Positions 24,822 to 33,397 are shown, counted from the first letter of the stretch. The stretch is DNA of 49,664 nucleotides from an uncultured Lachnospiraceae bacterium (GCA_910587085.1 CAJUMC010000020.1:1-49664), one strand, 5' to 3'. The notes: generated from the sequence alone by a model not told the origin. Program-made: numbers and translations.

Positions 24822-26027
24822 ATGAGGAGCGGAAAAATACTGTTATATCAGACAGGTGCACAGCCGGAAGCGGTCTGCGCGGCTGCGCTGAGCGCGGCGG
24901 GCTGTACGGTTGTAAAATTTTACTGTCCTCTGGCGGCTGCGGAGGACAGGGAGCGATATTTCCCTGTCCTCCGTCAGCTTCTGCGGGAGCAGCGGGCGGA
25001 TATGGTGTTCGCCTTTGCTTACGAACCTGCGCTCTCGGAGGCATGTCAGCTGGAAGGAGTGCTGTATGCCGCATACTGCATCAATGCGCCTGAAATGGCC
25101 GTGATCGCAGACAATCTGGCAAACGACTGCAATCTGCTGCTCTCCCCGGACACGCGGCAGACGCAGCAGCTGCTTGCGGCAGGAGCAGCCAATGCCGCAT
25201 ATCTGCCTCTTGCCCCGGTGCTGACGGCGCCTGCGCAGCAGCGGGCGGAGGGCGGGCCGGATTTCGAGGAAATATCCCGCATGGGGGACGGCGAAAAGGG
25301 GCAATTTCCAAAATATTCTGCAATTTCCTTTGTGGGAAGCCGGCATACGGATAATATTTATTCCCGTTTTTCGGGCCTGCCCGATCAGCTCAGAGGCTAT
25401 CTGGATGCCGCCACGTCCGCCCAGACGCAGGTATATGGCTGCAGTCTGTTTGACGCCATGATCGACGATACCCTGCTGGACGGACTCCGGCAGCTGCTGC
25501 CGATCGCGCAGGCAGGACAGGATGCGGCGCGCTACCGGTATCTGCTGACAAGCTGCATTCTGCCGACGCAGGCAACGATGCTGGAGCGGACGCGCAGTAT
25601 CGGGTATCTGAAACAGGAATTCGGGACGCGGTTTGTATGGTACAGCAGGGAACCGGCGGATGCCGGACAGGACGGCTGCCGCGGGCCGATTTCCTATGAT
25701 GCAAAGCTGGCCGCGCATTATGCGGCGCCTTACATTCATTTGAATATGACAAACCGCTGCCGGAGTGCGGGAGTGCCGCAGAACTGCTGGGATATTCTGG
25801 AATGCGGCGGCTTTCTTCTCAGCAATTACCAGGCGGATTTTGCCGGGCTTCTGGAAGCCGGCCGGGATTTTGTACAGTACGGCAGCGGGCGGGAACTGCG
25901 GGATATGGCGGAATATTACCAGAAGCACCCGGATGAGGCGCTGGAGATCGCGGCGCACGGCTGCAGGACAGTGCGGGAAAATCACAGCTGGACAGCGAGG
26001 GCAGCGGAACTTCTGGAGGTGCTTTGA
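24822..26027 (+). CDS. CgeB-like glycosyltransferase, copy 1
   Basis: A 401-residue protein with the two-part layout of DUF3880/CgeB-type GT-B glycosyltransferases. The N-terminal half (1-165) has VFAFAYEPALSEACQLEGVLYAAYCINAP and LLLSPDTRQTQQLLAAGAANAAYLPLAP; the C-terminal half ends with HLNMTNRCRSAGVPQNCWDILECGGFLLSNYQADFAGLLEAGRDFVQYGSG-EL, the usual C-GGF-LSNY motif. The family adds sugars to spore surface or flagellar proteins in other Firmicutes. It probably extends or modifies the flagellin glycan. The next gene of the same family begins two bases after its stop. Confidence 0.82.
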   Translation: MRSGKILLYQTGAQPEAVCAAALSAAGCTVVKFYCPLAAAEDRERYFPVLRQLLREQRADMVFAFAYEPALSEACQLEGVLYAAYCINAPEMAVIADNLANDCNLLLSPDTRQTQQLLAAGAANAAYLPLAPVLTAPAQQRAEGGPDFEEISRMGDGEKGQFPKYSAISFVGSRHTDNIYSRFSGLPDQLRGYLDAATSAQTQVYGCSLFDAMIDDTLLDGLRQLLPIAQAGQDAARYRYLLTSCILPTQATMLERTRSIGYLKQEFGTRFVWYSREPADAGQDGCRGPISYDAKLAAHYAAPYIHLNMTNRCRSAGVPQNCWDILECGGFLLSNYQADFAGLLEAGRDFVQYGSGRELRDMAEYYQKHPDEALEIAAHGCRTVRENHSWTARAAELLEVL

Positions 26028-26029
26028 GA

Positions 26030-27208
26030 ATGAAACTGCTTGTCTATGAATGGAATGGCTTCGGCTATCCTGATCTGAAGGAAACGCTGCGCAGAATGGG
26101 GCACAGGGTAGAGCGAATCGGCTATGTTGTCCGGGACAAATGCCAAGACTCCTATTTTGAAGAAAAGCTGGCAGAGCGCCTGAAGCAGGGCTTTGACGCT
26201 TTGTTGTCATACAACTTTTATCCTTCTGCGGCGCAGTGCTGTCAGGAGGCGGGAATCCCTTATATTTCCTGGATTTATGACGGCGAGGATTTCGGGCTGT
26301 ACTGCCCTGCGACAGGTTTTGATACCAGTTATATTTTCTGCTGTGACAGCGCCATGGCAGAATGGCTGAAGGGGCGGGGCGCGGCCCATGCGGCGTATAT
26401 GCCGCTCGGCGTCAACGAAAAGCGGCTCGCAGGCATCCGGCCTACGGCGGCGGAGCGCGGACGGTTCAGGGCGGAGGTCTGTTTTATCGGAAGCCTGTAT
26501 CAGAATAAGCGCTCTGCGGATGAATACCAGCTTCCTCCGTATTACCGGGGCTATTTTGAGGGAATGCTGCGGGCGCAGCTGCAGATCTGCTCCGACCGTT
26601 TTCTGGATGAGCTGCTGAATGAAGAGCTGGCAAAGCTGCTTCTATCCAATTTGACGATTGATCCGCGCTATGAAACAACAGAACGCGAGCTTGCACTCAG
26701 CCTCCTGCTGACGAGCGCGACAAAAAGGGAACGTTTTGTATTGCTTACAGCGCTTTCGGAGCGTTTTCCGACGACAGTTTACACATTCAGTGATACAAAA
26801 AACATTTCGGGACTTGAAAATCGCGGAGTAATCGATTACAATACAGATATGCCGAAAGCTTTCTTGTGCAGCAAAATTAACCTGAACATTACTCACCGAA
26901 TGATAAAAACGGGAATTCCTCTGCGCGTGATGGATGTGCTTGGAGCCGGCGGCTTTCTGATCAGCAATTATCAGCGGGATATGGAGGGAGAATTCCGGGA
27001 CGGCGAGAATATTGTGCTTTACTGCAGCGAGGAGGAACTGCTGGAAAAGACGGCCTTCTATCTGGAGCATGACGGGGAGCGGGCACGCATTGCAGCGAAC
27101 GGCAGGGAATATGTGCGCAGCAGGCATGCGCTGAGCAGGCATTTATTTGAAATGCTCGGCATGGCGTGCGGTTCTGATGCCGCGGAAACCGGGAAAAGTC
27201 CGGTATAG
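26030..27208 (+). CDS. CgeB-like glycosyltransferase, copy 2
   Basis: A 392-residue relative of the preceding gene. It starts MKLLVYEWNGFGYPDLKETLRRMGHRVERI and has ALLSYNFYPSAAQCCQEAGIPYISWIYD, YIFCCDSAMAEWLKGRGAAHAAYMPLGVN, VCFIGSLYQNKR and LNITHRMIKTGIPLRVMDVLGAGGFLISNYQRDM. The conserved R-x-MDVL-GGF-LSNY block is complete. GGAGGTG before the ATG at 26030 fixes the start. The tandem pair probably arose by old duplication and may add successive residues. No DNA repeat between the two is obvious, so the duplication is not recent. Confidence 0.85.
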   Translation: MKLLVYEWNGFGYPDLKETLRRMGHRVERIGYVVRDKCQDSYFEEKLAERLKQGFDALLSYNFYPSAAQCCQEAGIPYISWIYDGEDFGLYCPATGFDTSYIFCCDSAMAEWLKGRGAAHAAYMPLGVNEKRLAGIRPTAAERGRFRAEVCFIGSLYQNKRSADEYQLPPYYRGYFEGMLRAQLQICSDRFLDELLNEELAKLLLSNLTIDPRYETTERELALSLLLTSATKRERFVLLTALSERFPTTVYTFSDTKNISGLENRGVIDYNTDMPKAFLCSKINLNITHRMIKTGIPLRVMDVLGAGGFLISNYQRDMEGEFRDGENIVLYCSEEELLEKTAFYLEHDGERARIAANGREYVRSRHALSRHLFEMLGMACGSDAAETGKSPV

Positions 27209-27317
27209 CCGCGGAGCCAGGCTGCCGGGAAATGGAAAAAACGGGGGCAGCTGCAAATCCGGACGGCAAAGGAAAACAGGGTCGGTTTCAATGCATGGAA
27301 AATAACGCGGTTTGGGC

Positions 27318-27824
27318 TTACGCCGGATAGCGTTCCGCCAGCGAGAAAAGCTCGGAAAAAAGTGTTTCCGGATTTTCTGCGGGATTCGGGATAAGCCGGA
27401 CGTCGTCAAGCTGCGGAAAGCTCCTGCGGATGTAGTCGCAGTCCGGGCCGGAACTGCAGAGCAGTGCGACGTTCAGGTTCCATTCCAGCCGAAGAAAAGG
27501 CGCGAACTGTGCCGCCGGCCGGGTCAGCAGAGTAGCGCACGGCGTCCAGTAAGTGTTGAACAGCGGAAAGCCGCCGAACGTCATGAAATCAAAGCCGAGG
27601 CAGTCAAGCGAAAAGATGAGATGCAGGCGGCTTTTCAGAGGCGAGGCAAGCTGCAGAAACTGCCGGTCCGGGCGTTCCCCTGTGAGGCGCACGAGCTGTG
27701 TCTCAAAGCGGTCAGCCGGAAAAAGCGCCAGAACGCTCCGAAGAAGCTCCGTCTCCGGCCGGCCGGTTCTTTCCGAGCACAGAAACAGAATATGTTTTTT
27801 GGAAGTGCTGCCGGATTGCAACAT
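27318..27824 (-). CDS. Orphan minus-strand protein, possibly a truncated CgeB-like N-terminal domain
   Basis: A 168-residue protein, antisense to the island. It starts KKHILFLCSERTGR after a few residues, then has LHLIFSLDCLGFDFMTFGGFPLFNTYWTPCATLLTRPA and NVALLCSSGPDCDYIRRSFPQLDDVRLIPNP. The layout (first Rossmann half, then S-x-D--GF and a final LIPNP strand) recalls the N-terminal half of DUF3880/CgeB proteins such as its neighbours, but the catalytic half is absent. A GGGGGG run precedes the ATG, and a good sigma-A promoter lies upstream on the same strand (27873-27901), which supports a real gene. It could be a decayed transferase, a regulator, or an antisense transcript that happens to be open. 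Confidence 0.62.
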   Translation of the reverse strand: MLQSGSTSKKHILFLCSERTGRPETELLRSVLALFPADRFETQLVRLTGERPDRQFLQLASPLKSRLHLIFSLDCLGFDFMTFGGFPLFNTYWTPCATLLTRPAAQFAPFLRLEWNLNVALLCSSGPDCDYIRRSFPQLDDVRLIPNPAENPETLFSELFSLAERYPA

Positions 27825-27851
27825 GAAAAGGCCCCCCTTCGGTAAAAGATC

Positions 27852-27872
27852 AGCAGAAACTGGTTTGCTGCT
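27852..27872. promoter_or_regulatory. Hairpin in the leader of the minus-strand gene
   Basis: AGCAGAAAC at 27852-27860 pairs with GTTTGCTGCT at 27863-27872 with one bulge. On the plus strand it is followed by a T-rich stretch to 27886 and could end transcripts from the CgeB-like genes. On the minus strand it lies at the predicted 5' end of the orphan transcript. Confidence 0.45.
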
Positions 27873-27901
27873 ATTTTATCCTTTTTCCGGGCGGACGTCA
27901 A
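27873..27901 (-). promoter_or_regulatory. Sigma-A promoter of the minus-strand orphan
   Basis: Read on the minus strand: TTGACG (27901-27896), exactly 17 bases, then TAAAAT (27878-27873). Each hexamer has one mismatch to consensus. It points toward the ORF starting at 27824, with about 40 nt of leader. Confidence 0.75.
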
Positions 27902-28009
27902 GAGTTGAAGAAGAGCAGCGGCAGAGGCCCCGGAGTGCATGGCGGGGCAATCGAGAAAGTACAGCAAAAAGAGCAGCCGGAAAAAGGCTGCGGAATGGAG
28001 GAAAAAGAC

Positions 28010-29155
28010 ATGCAGATACCTTACGGAAGGCAGTGGATTGACGAGGAGGATATCAAGGCGGTGAGCGACGTACTGCGCTCCGACTATATTACGACCGGGC
28101 CGAAGGTTGCGGAATTTGAGAAGGATCTCTGCGGCTATGTCGGTGCAAAATACGGCGTTTCGTTTTCGAGCGCCACGGCGGCGCTGCATGCGGCCTGCAG
28201 AGCGGCGGATGTGGGGGACGACGAGGATGACGAGGTAATCACGTCGCCGTTGACCTTCGTGGCATCCGCGAACTGCGCGCTCTACGCGGGCGGCAAGCCG
28301 GTGTTTGCCGATATCGATCCGCGCACCTGGAATATTGATCCGGCGGATGTTGAGCGGAAGGTTACAAGAAATTCGAAGGCGCTCGTGCTGGTTGACTTTG
28401 CGGGCCAGCCGTGCGATATGGAGCGCTACTGGGTCGTTGCGAAAAAGCACAAACTCGTAATGATCGAGGATGCGGCGCACGCGCTCGGTGCGGAGTACCG
28501 CGGAAAAATGACGGGCTCCTATTCCGATATGACGGTATTTTCCTTCCATCCGGTCAAGCACATCACGACCGGTGAGGGCGGTATGGTGGTGACGAACAAC
28601 GAGGCATACTATGAGAAGCTGCTCCGCTTCCGGAATCACGGTATTACGCGCGATCAGAGGTGGATGACGCAGCGCGAGGGCGGCTGGTATTATGAGCAGC
28701 TTGAGCTCGGCTACAATTACCGTCTGACAGATATGCAGTGCGCACTCGGCATCAGCCAGCTGAAGAAGCTGCCGAAGTTCCTGGAGCGCCGCAGAGAAAT
28801 CGCGGATCGTTACAGCAGAGCCTTCCGCAGAGTGAAGGGCGTGACCGTCCCGTATGAGATCCCGATGGTGAACAGCGCATGGCATCTGTATGTAATTCTT
28901 GTTCCGGCGGAGATCCGGCGCGCAGCGTACGACCGTCTGCATGAGGCGGGAGTGCTGGTGAATGTGCATTATCTTCCGGTCTATATGCATCCGTACTACA
29001 GAGAGCACGGCTATTCGAAGGTATGCTGCCCGAAGGCGGAGGCATATTACGAGAGAGCGCTGTCTCTTCCGATCTTTCCGGCTATGACGGAGGAGGAGAT
29101 CGAGTACGTGATTGATACGACGTCGCGGATCATCGAGGAGCTGCAGCCGGAATAA
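28010..29155 (+). CDS. pseC: UDP-4-amino-4,6-dideoxy-N-acetyl-beta-L-altrosamine transaminase
   Basis: A 381-residue DegT/DnrJ/EryC1/StrS aminotransferase. It would use glutamate to aminate the 4-keto sugar made by PseB. Marks: IPYGRQWIDEEDIKAVSDVLRSDYITTGPKVAEFE, VSFSSATAALHAA, EDAAHALGAEYRG, and FSFHPVKHITTGEGGMVVTN with the PLP lysine. PseC rather than another member is favoured by the start and by pseB in the same island. ATG 28010 with GGAGG eight bases upstream is preferred; ATG 27995 is possible. The GT2 gene follows after 132 bases. Confidence 0.9.
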   Translation: MQIPYGRQWIDEEDIKAVSDVLRSDYITTGPKVAEFEKDLCGYVGAKYGVSFSSATAALHAACRAADVGDDEDDEVITSPLTFVASANCALYAGGKPVFADIDPRTWNIDPADVERKVTRNSKALVLVDFAGQPCDMERYWVVAKKHKLVMIEDAAHALGAEYRGKMTGSYSDMTVFSFHPVKHITTGEGGMVVTNNEAYYEKLLRFRNHGITRDQRWMTQREGGWYYEQLELGYNYRLTDMQCALGISQLKKLPKFLERRREIADRYSRAFRRVKGVTVPYEIPMVNSAWHLYVILVPAEIRRAAYDRLHEAGVLVNVHYLPVYMHPYYREHGYSKVCCPKAEAYYERALSLPIFPAMTEEEIEYVIDTTSRIIEELQPE

Positions 29156-29175
29156 GCCGGTGCAGCTGCCCGTTC

Positions 29176-29212
29176 CGACCGCGCCGTTAAGAAAAGCTGC
29201 GGCCCGGTCGGA
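29176..29212. repeat. Inverted repeat after pseC
   Basis: CCGACCG at the left and CGGTCGG at the right frame a GC-rich interior. No U-tract follows, so it is probably an intercistronic stabilising or pausing stem, not an intrinsic terminator. Confidence 0.35.
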
Positions 29213-29287
29213 TGTTTGAAAGGAAAGCGGTTCAGATTAATGCAGTGCAGCGCGCAGGCCAGCCTGCCATAAGCATGGAGGAAAATT

Positions 29288-30115
29288 ATGGAACAGCCGT
29301 TGGTTTCGGTGGTGCTGCCGACCTGGAACAGGGCGGCGTATCTGCCGCGGGCAATAAAAAGCGTGCTCACTCAGGACTATGGGAGGCTGGAGCTGATCGT
29401 GGTGGACGACGGCTCGACGGACGATACGCGGCAGATCGTCGGGGCCATGGAGGACGGGAGAATCCGTTATATGCGGACTCCGTCCAACCGCGGTGTTTCC
29501 GCGGCGAGAAATGCGGGAATCCGGCGTGCGTGCGGCGAATACATTGCTTTTCAGGACAGCGATGATGTCTGGCTGCCGGGGAAGCTTGAAAAACAGGTGC
29601 GGGTGCTTTCGGCCTGCTCCGCGGACACAGCGCTGGTCTATCATCCGATGTCCAGAACAGCGGAGAAGGGCGAGCGGCGCCTGATCCCGGATGACGGAAT
29701 CCCGGCAGAAGATCGGAGCGGCCGTCTGTTTGAAAAGCTGCTCCGGCGCAATTATATCGGTGCGCCTGCCGTCTGCGTGCGCCGGTCTGCGCTTACCGGG
29801 CCGGAAGGGGTGGGCGTGTTCGATACCGGGATGCCGATCCTGGAAGATTACGAGCTTCTGCTGCGTCTGGCGAAGCGCTACGAGATTGCTTATATTGACG
29901 AGGTGCTGATCGACACATTTCAGCTGAGCGGCGGTACCAACACCGATCCGCGGAAGGGGATTGTTTCCCATGCCATGCTTGCCGGAAAATTCCGGGAAGA
30001 ACTTAAGCGGCTTGGAATGTTTGAGGGCAGACTCAGCCAGCTGCGGGAATTCGGCAGGCTTGTGCATGCCGAACCGCTGGCGGAAGCCGCGATCGAGCAG
30101 TACTGCATAAAATAG
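29288..30115 (+). CDS. GT2 family glycosyltransferase
   Basis: A 275-residue GT-A fold transferase: PLVSVVLPTWNRAAYLPRAIKSVLTQDYGRLELIVVDDGSTDDTRQIV at the start, GVSAARNAGIRRACGEYIAFQDSDDVWLPGKLEKQV (QDSDD metal site) near residue 85, and ILEDYELLLRLAKR near 195 with the ED general-base motif. No membrane segment. It probably adds a sugar to the flagellin glycan or its lipid-free precursor. GGAGGAAAATT before the ATG is a clear start. A decayed copy of its 3' half follows (30116-30384). Confidence 0.88.
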   Translation: MEQPLVSVVLPTWNRAAYLPRAIKSVLTQDYGRLELIVVDDGSTDDTRQIVGAMEDGRIRYMRTPSNRGVSAARNAGIRRACGEYIAFQDSDDVWLPGKLEKQVRVLSACSADTALVYHPMSRTAEKGERRLIPDDGIPAEDRSGRLFEKLLRRNYIGAPAVCVRRSALTGPEGVGVFDTGMPILEDYELLLRLAKRYEIAYIDEVLIDTFQLSGGTNTDPRKGIVSHAMLAGKFREELKRLGMFEGRLSQLREFGRLVHAEPLAEAAIEQYCIK

Positions 30116-30384
30116 CGGATACAAAAGTCCATAGATACGGCATGACCGGCGAACAGAACCGCAGTACAGATGATATCGGAAAAGCGGAGAGTGTGCGCCG
30201 GTCTGTGCTTACCGGGGCCGGAGGCGCGGGTGTGCCCGATGCCGAAATGCGGGAAATATCAGTTTTTCAGAGGAAATTAAAGCTCTGTTCCGGGGGTTCT
30301 GCGGACGCACATGCAAGGACTGCGCGTCCAATCCTCCGGGCCGGAGGGATAAGCGCGCAGAGCAGAAAGGAGGTAAACATACCG
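30116..30384 (+). pseudogene. Remnant of a duplicated GT2 gene
   Basis: The frame 30142-30384 is open into the next gene but has no transferase start. Around 30195-30250 it reads VRRSVLTGAGGAGVPDAEM, matching VRRSALTGPEGVGVFDTGM of the preceding gene (near 29780-29835); the DNA is also similar, with small indels. Further on, CSGGSADAHART recalls LSGGTNTDPRKG of the same gene. This looks like a decayed 3' fragment left by tandem duplication. Confidence 0.6.
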
Positions 30385-31437
30385 GTGGAAATCGAAAAAT
30401 CAGATAAAACGGAAAAGAAAATCAGCGTTATTATTCCGTGCTACAATGTGGAGCGCTATATTGACCGGTGCATACACTCGCTTGCCGTGCAGACGATCGG
30501 GATTGAACATCTGCAGCTGATTTTCGTGGATGATGCATCGACGGATCGCACTGCGCGGAAGCTGCGCTGGTGGCAGGCCAAGTATCCGGATTCCGTGGAG
30601 ATTTACAGCCTTCCGGAAAACCGCAGGCAGGGCGGTGCGCGGAACGAGGGGCTGAAGCATGCGTCGGCGGATGCGGTCGGCTTTGTGGATTCGGATGACT
30701 GGACGGCACCGGATATGTTCGAACGGCTCTACGGCGCGCTGCTGCGGGAAAACTGTGATTTTGTGAACTGCTGTGCAAAGCGTGCCTTCGACGCCTCCGA
30801 GCCGCTGAATCCCCGGGTGTGTGAAGACCGGCGTATCGATGTATACACAGAGGAGGAGCGGCGCCAGTTCCTTCTGGAACGGCTGCCGGGCGGGATTTAC
30901 TGCCGCCTGTTCAAAAGGGGATTTCTGGAAAAACAGATACCTGCTTTTCCGGAGCAGACAGCTTATGAGGACAATTACTGGATGGCGATGGTAAAGCTTG
31001 CGGCGCAAAGCTGCTATGTGCTGGGAAGCGAGCTCTATTACTATTTCGTAAATCCGGAGTCAACGATACTGTCCGCGGATTCCAAAAGGCATCTTGAGCG
31101 TCTTGCCGTCGAGGAAGCCAAGCTGGAAGAATATCGCCGGCGCGGTGTGCTGGAACACTATTACCGCGAGTTTGAGTTTGAATTTCTGCGGCTCTACTAC
31201 ATTAACAGTCTGCATACCTTTTTCCTGCGGATGTCAAAAATGAACGGTCTTCCCTTTGACCGGATGCAGCGCGCCGTAAAGGAGAATTTTCCGGACTACC
31301 TAAGCAGCCCGTATCTTGGGAGATTTTCGGCACTCGAGACGGAGCTGCTGAAAACGGCGGAGCAGGAGCTTACAGCGGAGCAGTGGCAGCTGCTGGCGGA
31401 GGGCTACCGCCGGCTGTACCGGCCGGCGGAGAACTGA
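30385..31437 (+). CDS. GT2 family glycosyltransferase
   Basis: A 350-residue transferase. It has KISVIIPCYNVERYIDRCIHSLAVQTIG near the start, LIFVDDASTDRT, NRRQGGARNEGLKHASADAVGFVDSDDWTAPDMFERL near residue 85 (DSDD metal site), and AYEDNYWMAMVKLAA near 195. The C-terminal 120 residues are helical. The GTG at 30385 is preferred because AAGGAGGT lies ten bases upstream and the family fold starts a few residues later; the open frame back to 30142 is remnant DNA. It may act with the GT2 at 29288 on the same glycan. Confidence 0.85.
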   Translation: MEIEKSDKTEKKISVIIPCYNVERYIDRCIHSLAVQTIGIEHLQLIFVDDASTDRTARKLRWWQAKYPDSVEIYSLPENRRQGGARNEGLKHASADAVGFVDSDDWTAPDMFERLYGALLRENCDFVNCCAKRAFDASEPLNPRVCEDRRIDVYTEEERRQFLLERLPGGIYCRLFKRGFLEKQIPAFPEQTAYEDNYWMAMVKLAAQSCYVLGSELYYYFVNPESTILSADSKRHLERLAVEEAKLEEYRRRGVLEHYYREFEFEFLRLYYINSLHTFFLRMSKMNGLPFDRMQRAVKENFPDYLSSPYLGRFSALETELLKTAEQELTAEQWQLLAEGYRRLYRPAEN

Positions 31438-31485
31438 TCATGGAAGCAGCACGAAAGGGGCTGCGGTATGCAGGGAGGTATGGCC

Positions 31486-33162
31486 ATGAAAGCGGAAATA
31501 CAGAAGCTGTATGAAGGACTGAAGCTTATGATCCCGTGTGCGGAACGGATTGCGCAGGCGTTTGCAGAGCAGGATTATTATGCCGCCAACACGGAGCTGC
31601 TCGGCGAGATCCCGGCGATGGAGAACATTTTCGGCGGCGTGCTTTCGGCCGGCGATTATTTTTCAGGAACGGGAATTGATGCGGGGAAGGATAATATTCT
31701 GTTTCTTCTGGGAGCGCTGCTGAAGCCGCTCGAACAGAAGGAATATATTCTTGCGGCGGACGTGCTGCGGCAGTCGGTGCTGCCGTTTTTTTACTCCGTT
31801 CAGGAGCATATTGTCGGGACGGAGCTTTCCGGTGCGGAAACATTTGACCGGGGCGGGCGCAGTTATGCCGTGGAATATACCTCCAGCGGCCTGCCCACGC
31901 TGCGTGCCGGCGAGGGCGGAACAGAGTTCTATCTGCACAGCAATCTCTGCGCGGAGACGGAGGGTGAGCAGCTGGCACGCAGCTGGTACCGGCCGGAGCA
32001 GGAGCGCTACATCGTATACGGGATGGGGCTTGGCTACGCCGTGCAGGCACTGCTGAGGAGAAGCGAATATATCTTTGTCGAGGTCTATGAGAGCGACGCC
32101 TTTGTGCTGGAGCTGGCCGGGAAATACGGGGTTCTTGGGGAGCTAAAGGGCAGCGGCCAGGTGACGGCGGAGGCGGACGAGGACGGAACCCGCTTTGCTG
32201 CCGCAGTGAAGCGCTCGCCGGATGCGCAGGCGTGCTTCTTTTATCCGTCCATCCGGCTGATCCGGGGACAGAAGCTGCGGGAACGCATGGAGGACGCGTT
32301 TGTCAGCCAGGCGTCGCAGCGGGGGCAGAGCGGTGCGCTGTACGGCAATTTTCGGCGCAATATCGCGGCTTACGATGCGCTCGCGGACGAACTGCGCCCG
32401 GAATTTAAAGGGAAAAGCGTATTTTTGATTGCAGCCGGCCCGTCGCTGGATAAAAATATCCGCATGCTGAGGGAAGCGAAGGAGCACGGGCTGATTGTGG
32501 CGGTCGGCACGGTGCTGAAAAAGCTGCTGAAGGCGGGGATACGTCCGGATTATTTTGTTGTGACGGACGCAAAGGCTCCGACCTTCGTGCAGGCCGACGG
32601 CGTGGATGCGCAGATCCCCATGCTCGGGCTGTCCACAGCGTATTACCGCTTTTTTACTGATTACCGCGGAAAGCATTATCTGCTCTGCCAGGAGGGCTTT
32701 GCGCCCGCGGAGCGGTTTGCAAAGGAAAAGGGCTGCGGTCTGATCCGGACGGGCGGGTCGGTGATTACTGCGGCGCTGGACGCCGTGCTCTGCCTCGGGG
32801 CGGCCGAGGTAATTTTTGTCGGGCTTGACCTTGCGTTTACCGGCGGGCGCGATCACGCGAGCGATACGGCGTTTGCCGCAAAAACGGAAGGGGCATACCG
32901 GATGGTGCCCGATCTTGACGGGAATCCCGTTCCGACGGCCCGCAATCTCGATATTTACCGGCAGTTTATCGAGCGTGTGATCGCCGGCACGGACGGCGTC
33001 CGGTTTGTTGACGCCACCGAGGGCGGAGCGAGGGTTGCAGGAACGGAAATTATGCGGCTTTCGGATTATATCCGTGAAATACAGGGCAGGGCTGCCGTAC
33101 CTGCAAAGGCTCTTCTGGCCATGAAAAGAGAACCCGGCAGGAGCCCGGACAGGCGGATATAA
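31486..33162 (+). CDS. Maf-like flagellin glycosyltransferase (DUF115), copy 2, with fused small domain
   Basis: A 558-residue Maf paralogue. Residues 1-110 match the separate 107-residue protein encoded at 21300. Then come a conserved N-terminal module (YGMGLGYAVQALL, FVEVYESDAF) and DUF115: VFLIAAGPSLDKNIRMLREA near residue 312, YFVVTDAK, GGSVITAALDAVLCLGAAEVIFVGLDLAFTGGRDHASDT near 424-462, and RFVDATEGGARVAGTEIM near 505. It lacks the long helical tail of copy 1. GGAGGT precedes ATG 31486. Two Maf enzymes may attach different sugars or serve different flagellin sites. Confidence 0.9.
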   Translation: MKAEIQKLYEGLKLMIPCAERIAQAFAEQDYYAANTELLGEIPAMENIFGGVLSAGDYFSGTGIDAGKDNILFLLGALLKPLEQKEYILAADVLRQSVLPFFYSVQEHIVGTELSGAETFDRGGRSYAVEYTSSGLPTLRAGEGGTEFYLHSNLCAETEGEQLARSWYRPEQERYIVYGMGLGYAVQALLRRSEYIFVEVYESDAFVLELAGKYGVLGELKGSGQVTAEADEDGTRFAAAVKRSPDAQACFFYPSIRLIRGQKLRERMEDAFVSQASQRGQSGALYGNFRRNIAAYDALADELRPEFKGKSVFLIAAGPSLDKNIRMLREAKEHGLIVAVGTVLKKLLKAGIRPDYFVVTDAKAPTFVQADGVDAQIPMLGLSTAYYRFFTDYRGKHYLLCQEGFAPAERFAKEKGCGLIRTGGSVITAALDAVLCLGAAEVIFVGLDLAFTGGRDHASDTAFAAKTEGAYRMVPDLDGNPVPTARNLDIYRQFIERVIAGTDGVRFVDATEGGARVAGTEIMRLSDYIREIQGRAAVPAKALLAMKREPGRSPDRRI

Positions 33163-33210
33163 TCAAAAGGGGGCGCTATGTAAAATCCGCGTAAAATGTA
33201 TCCGGGCGGC

Positions 33211-33239
33211 TTGACATCGGCTGAAATCCGGCCTATAAT
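33211..33239 (+). promoter_or_regulatory. Perfect consensus sigma-A promoter of the surface protein
   Basis: TTGACA at 33211-33216, exactly 17 bases, then TATAAT at 33234-33239. Start expected near 33246, giving a leader of about 275 nt that contains a second, sigma-28 promoter. Confidence 0.95.
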
Positions 33240-33309
33240 CAAGACAGTTCAGTGATCGGTGACTTCCGGAAAACAGACGCTGCCAAGCAAGGTTTTTTGT
33301 GAAGGCACT

Positions 33310-33336
33310 TAAGTTTATCCGATGGCAGGCCGATAT
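33310..33336 (+). promoter_or_regulatory. Sigma-28 promoter of the surface protein
   Basis: TAAGTTTA at 33310-33317, 11 bases, then GCCGATAT at 33329-33336. Same geometry as the flagellar promoters, and closer to consensus in its -10 than those of flgM and flagellin. It sits inside the sigma-A leader, with a start near 33343. Confidence 0.88.
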
Positions 33337-33397
33337 ATTAGCTGACCAGGGTAGTATTGGTATTGGAGCTCTGAGCCATGCTTCCGGGGAGGGTGGT

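Noticed and set aside
27312..27845. 177-residue plus-strand ORF over the minus-strand orphan
   Set aside because: The plus-strand reading is Arg/Lys/Ala-rich and lacks a binding site; promoter and binding site support the minus strand.
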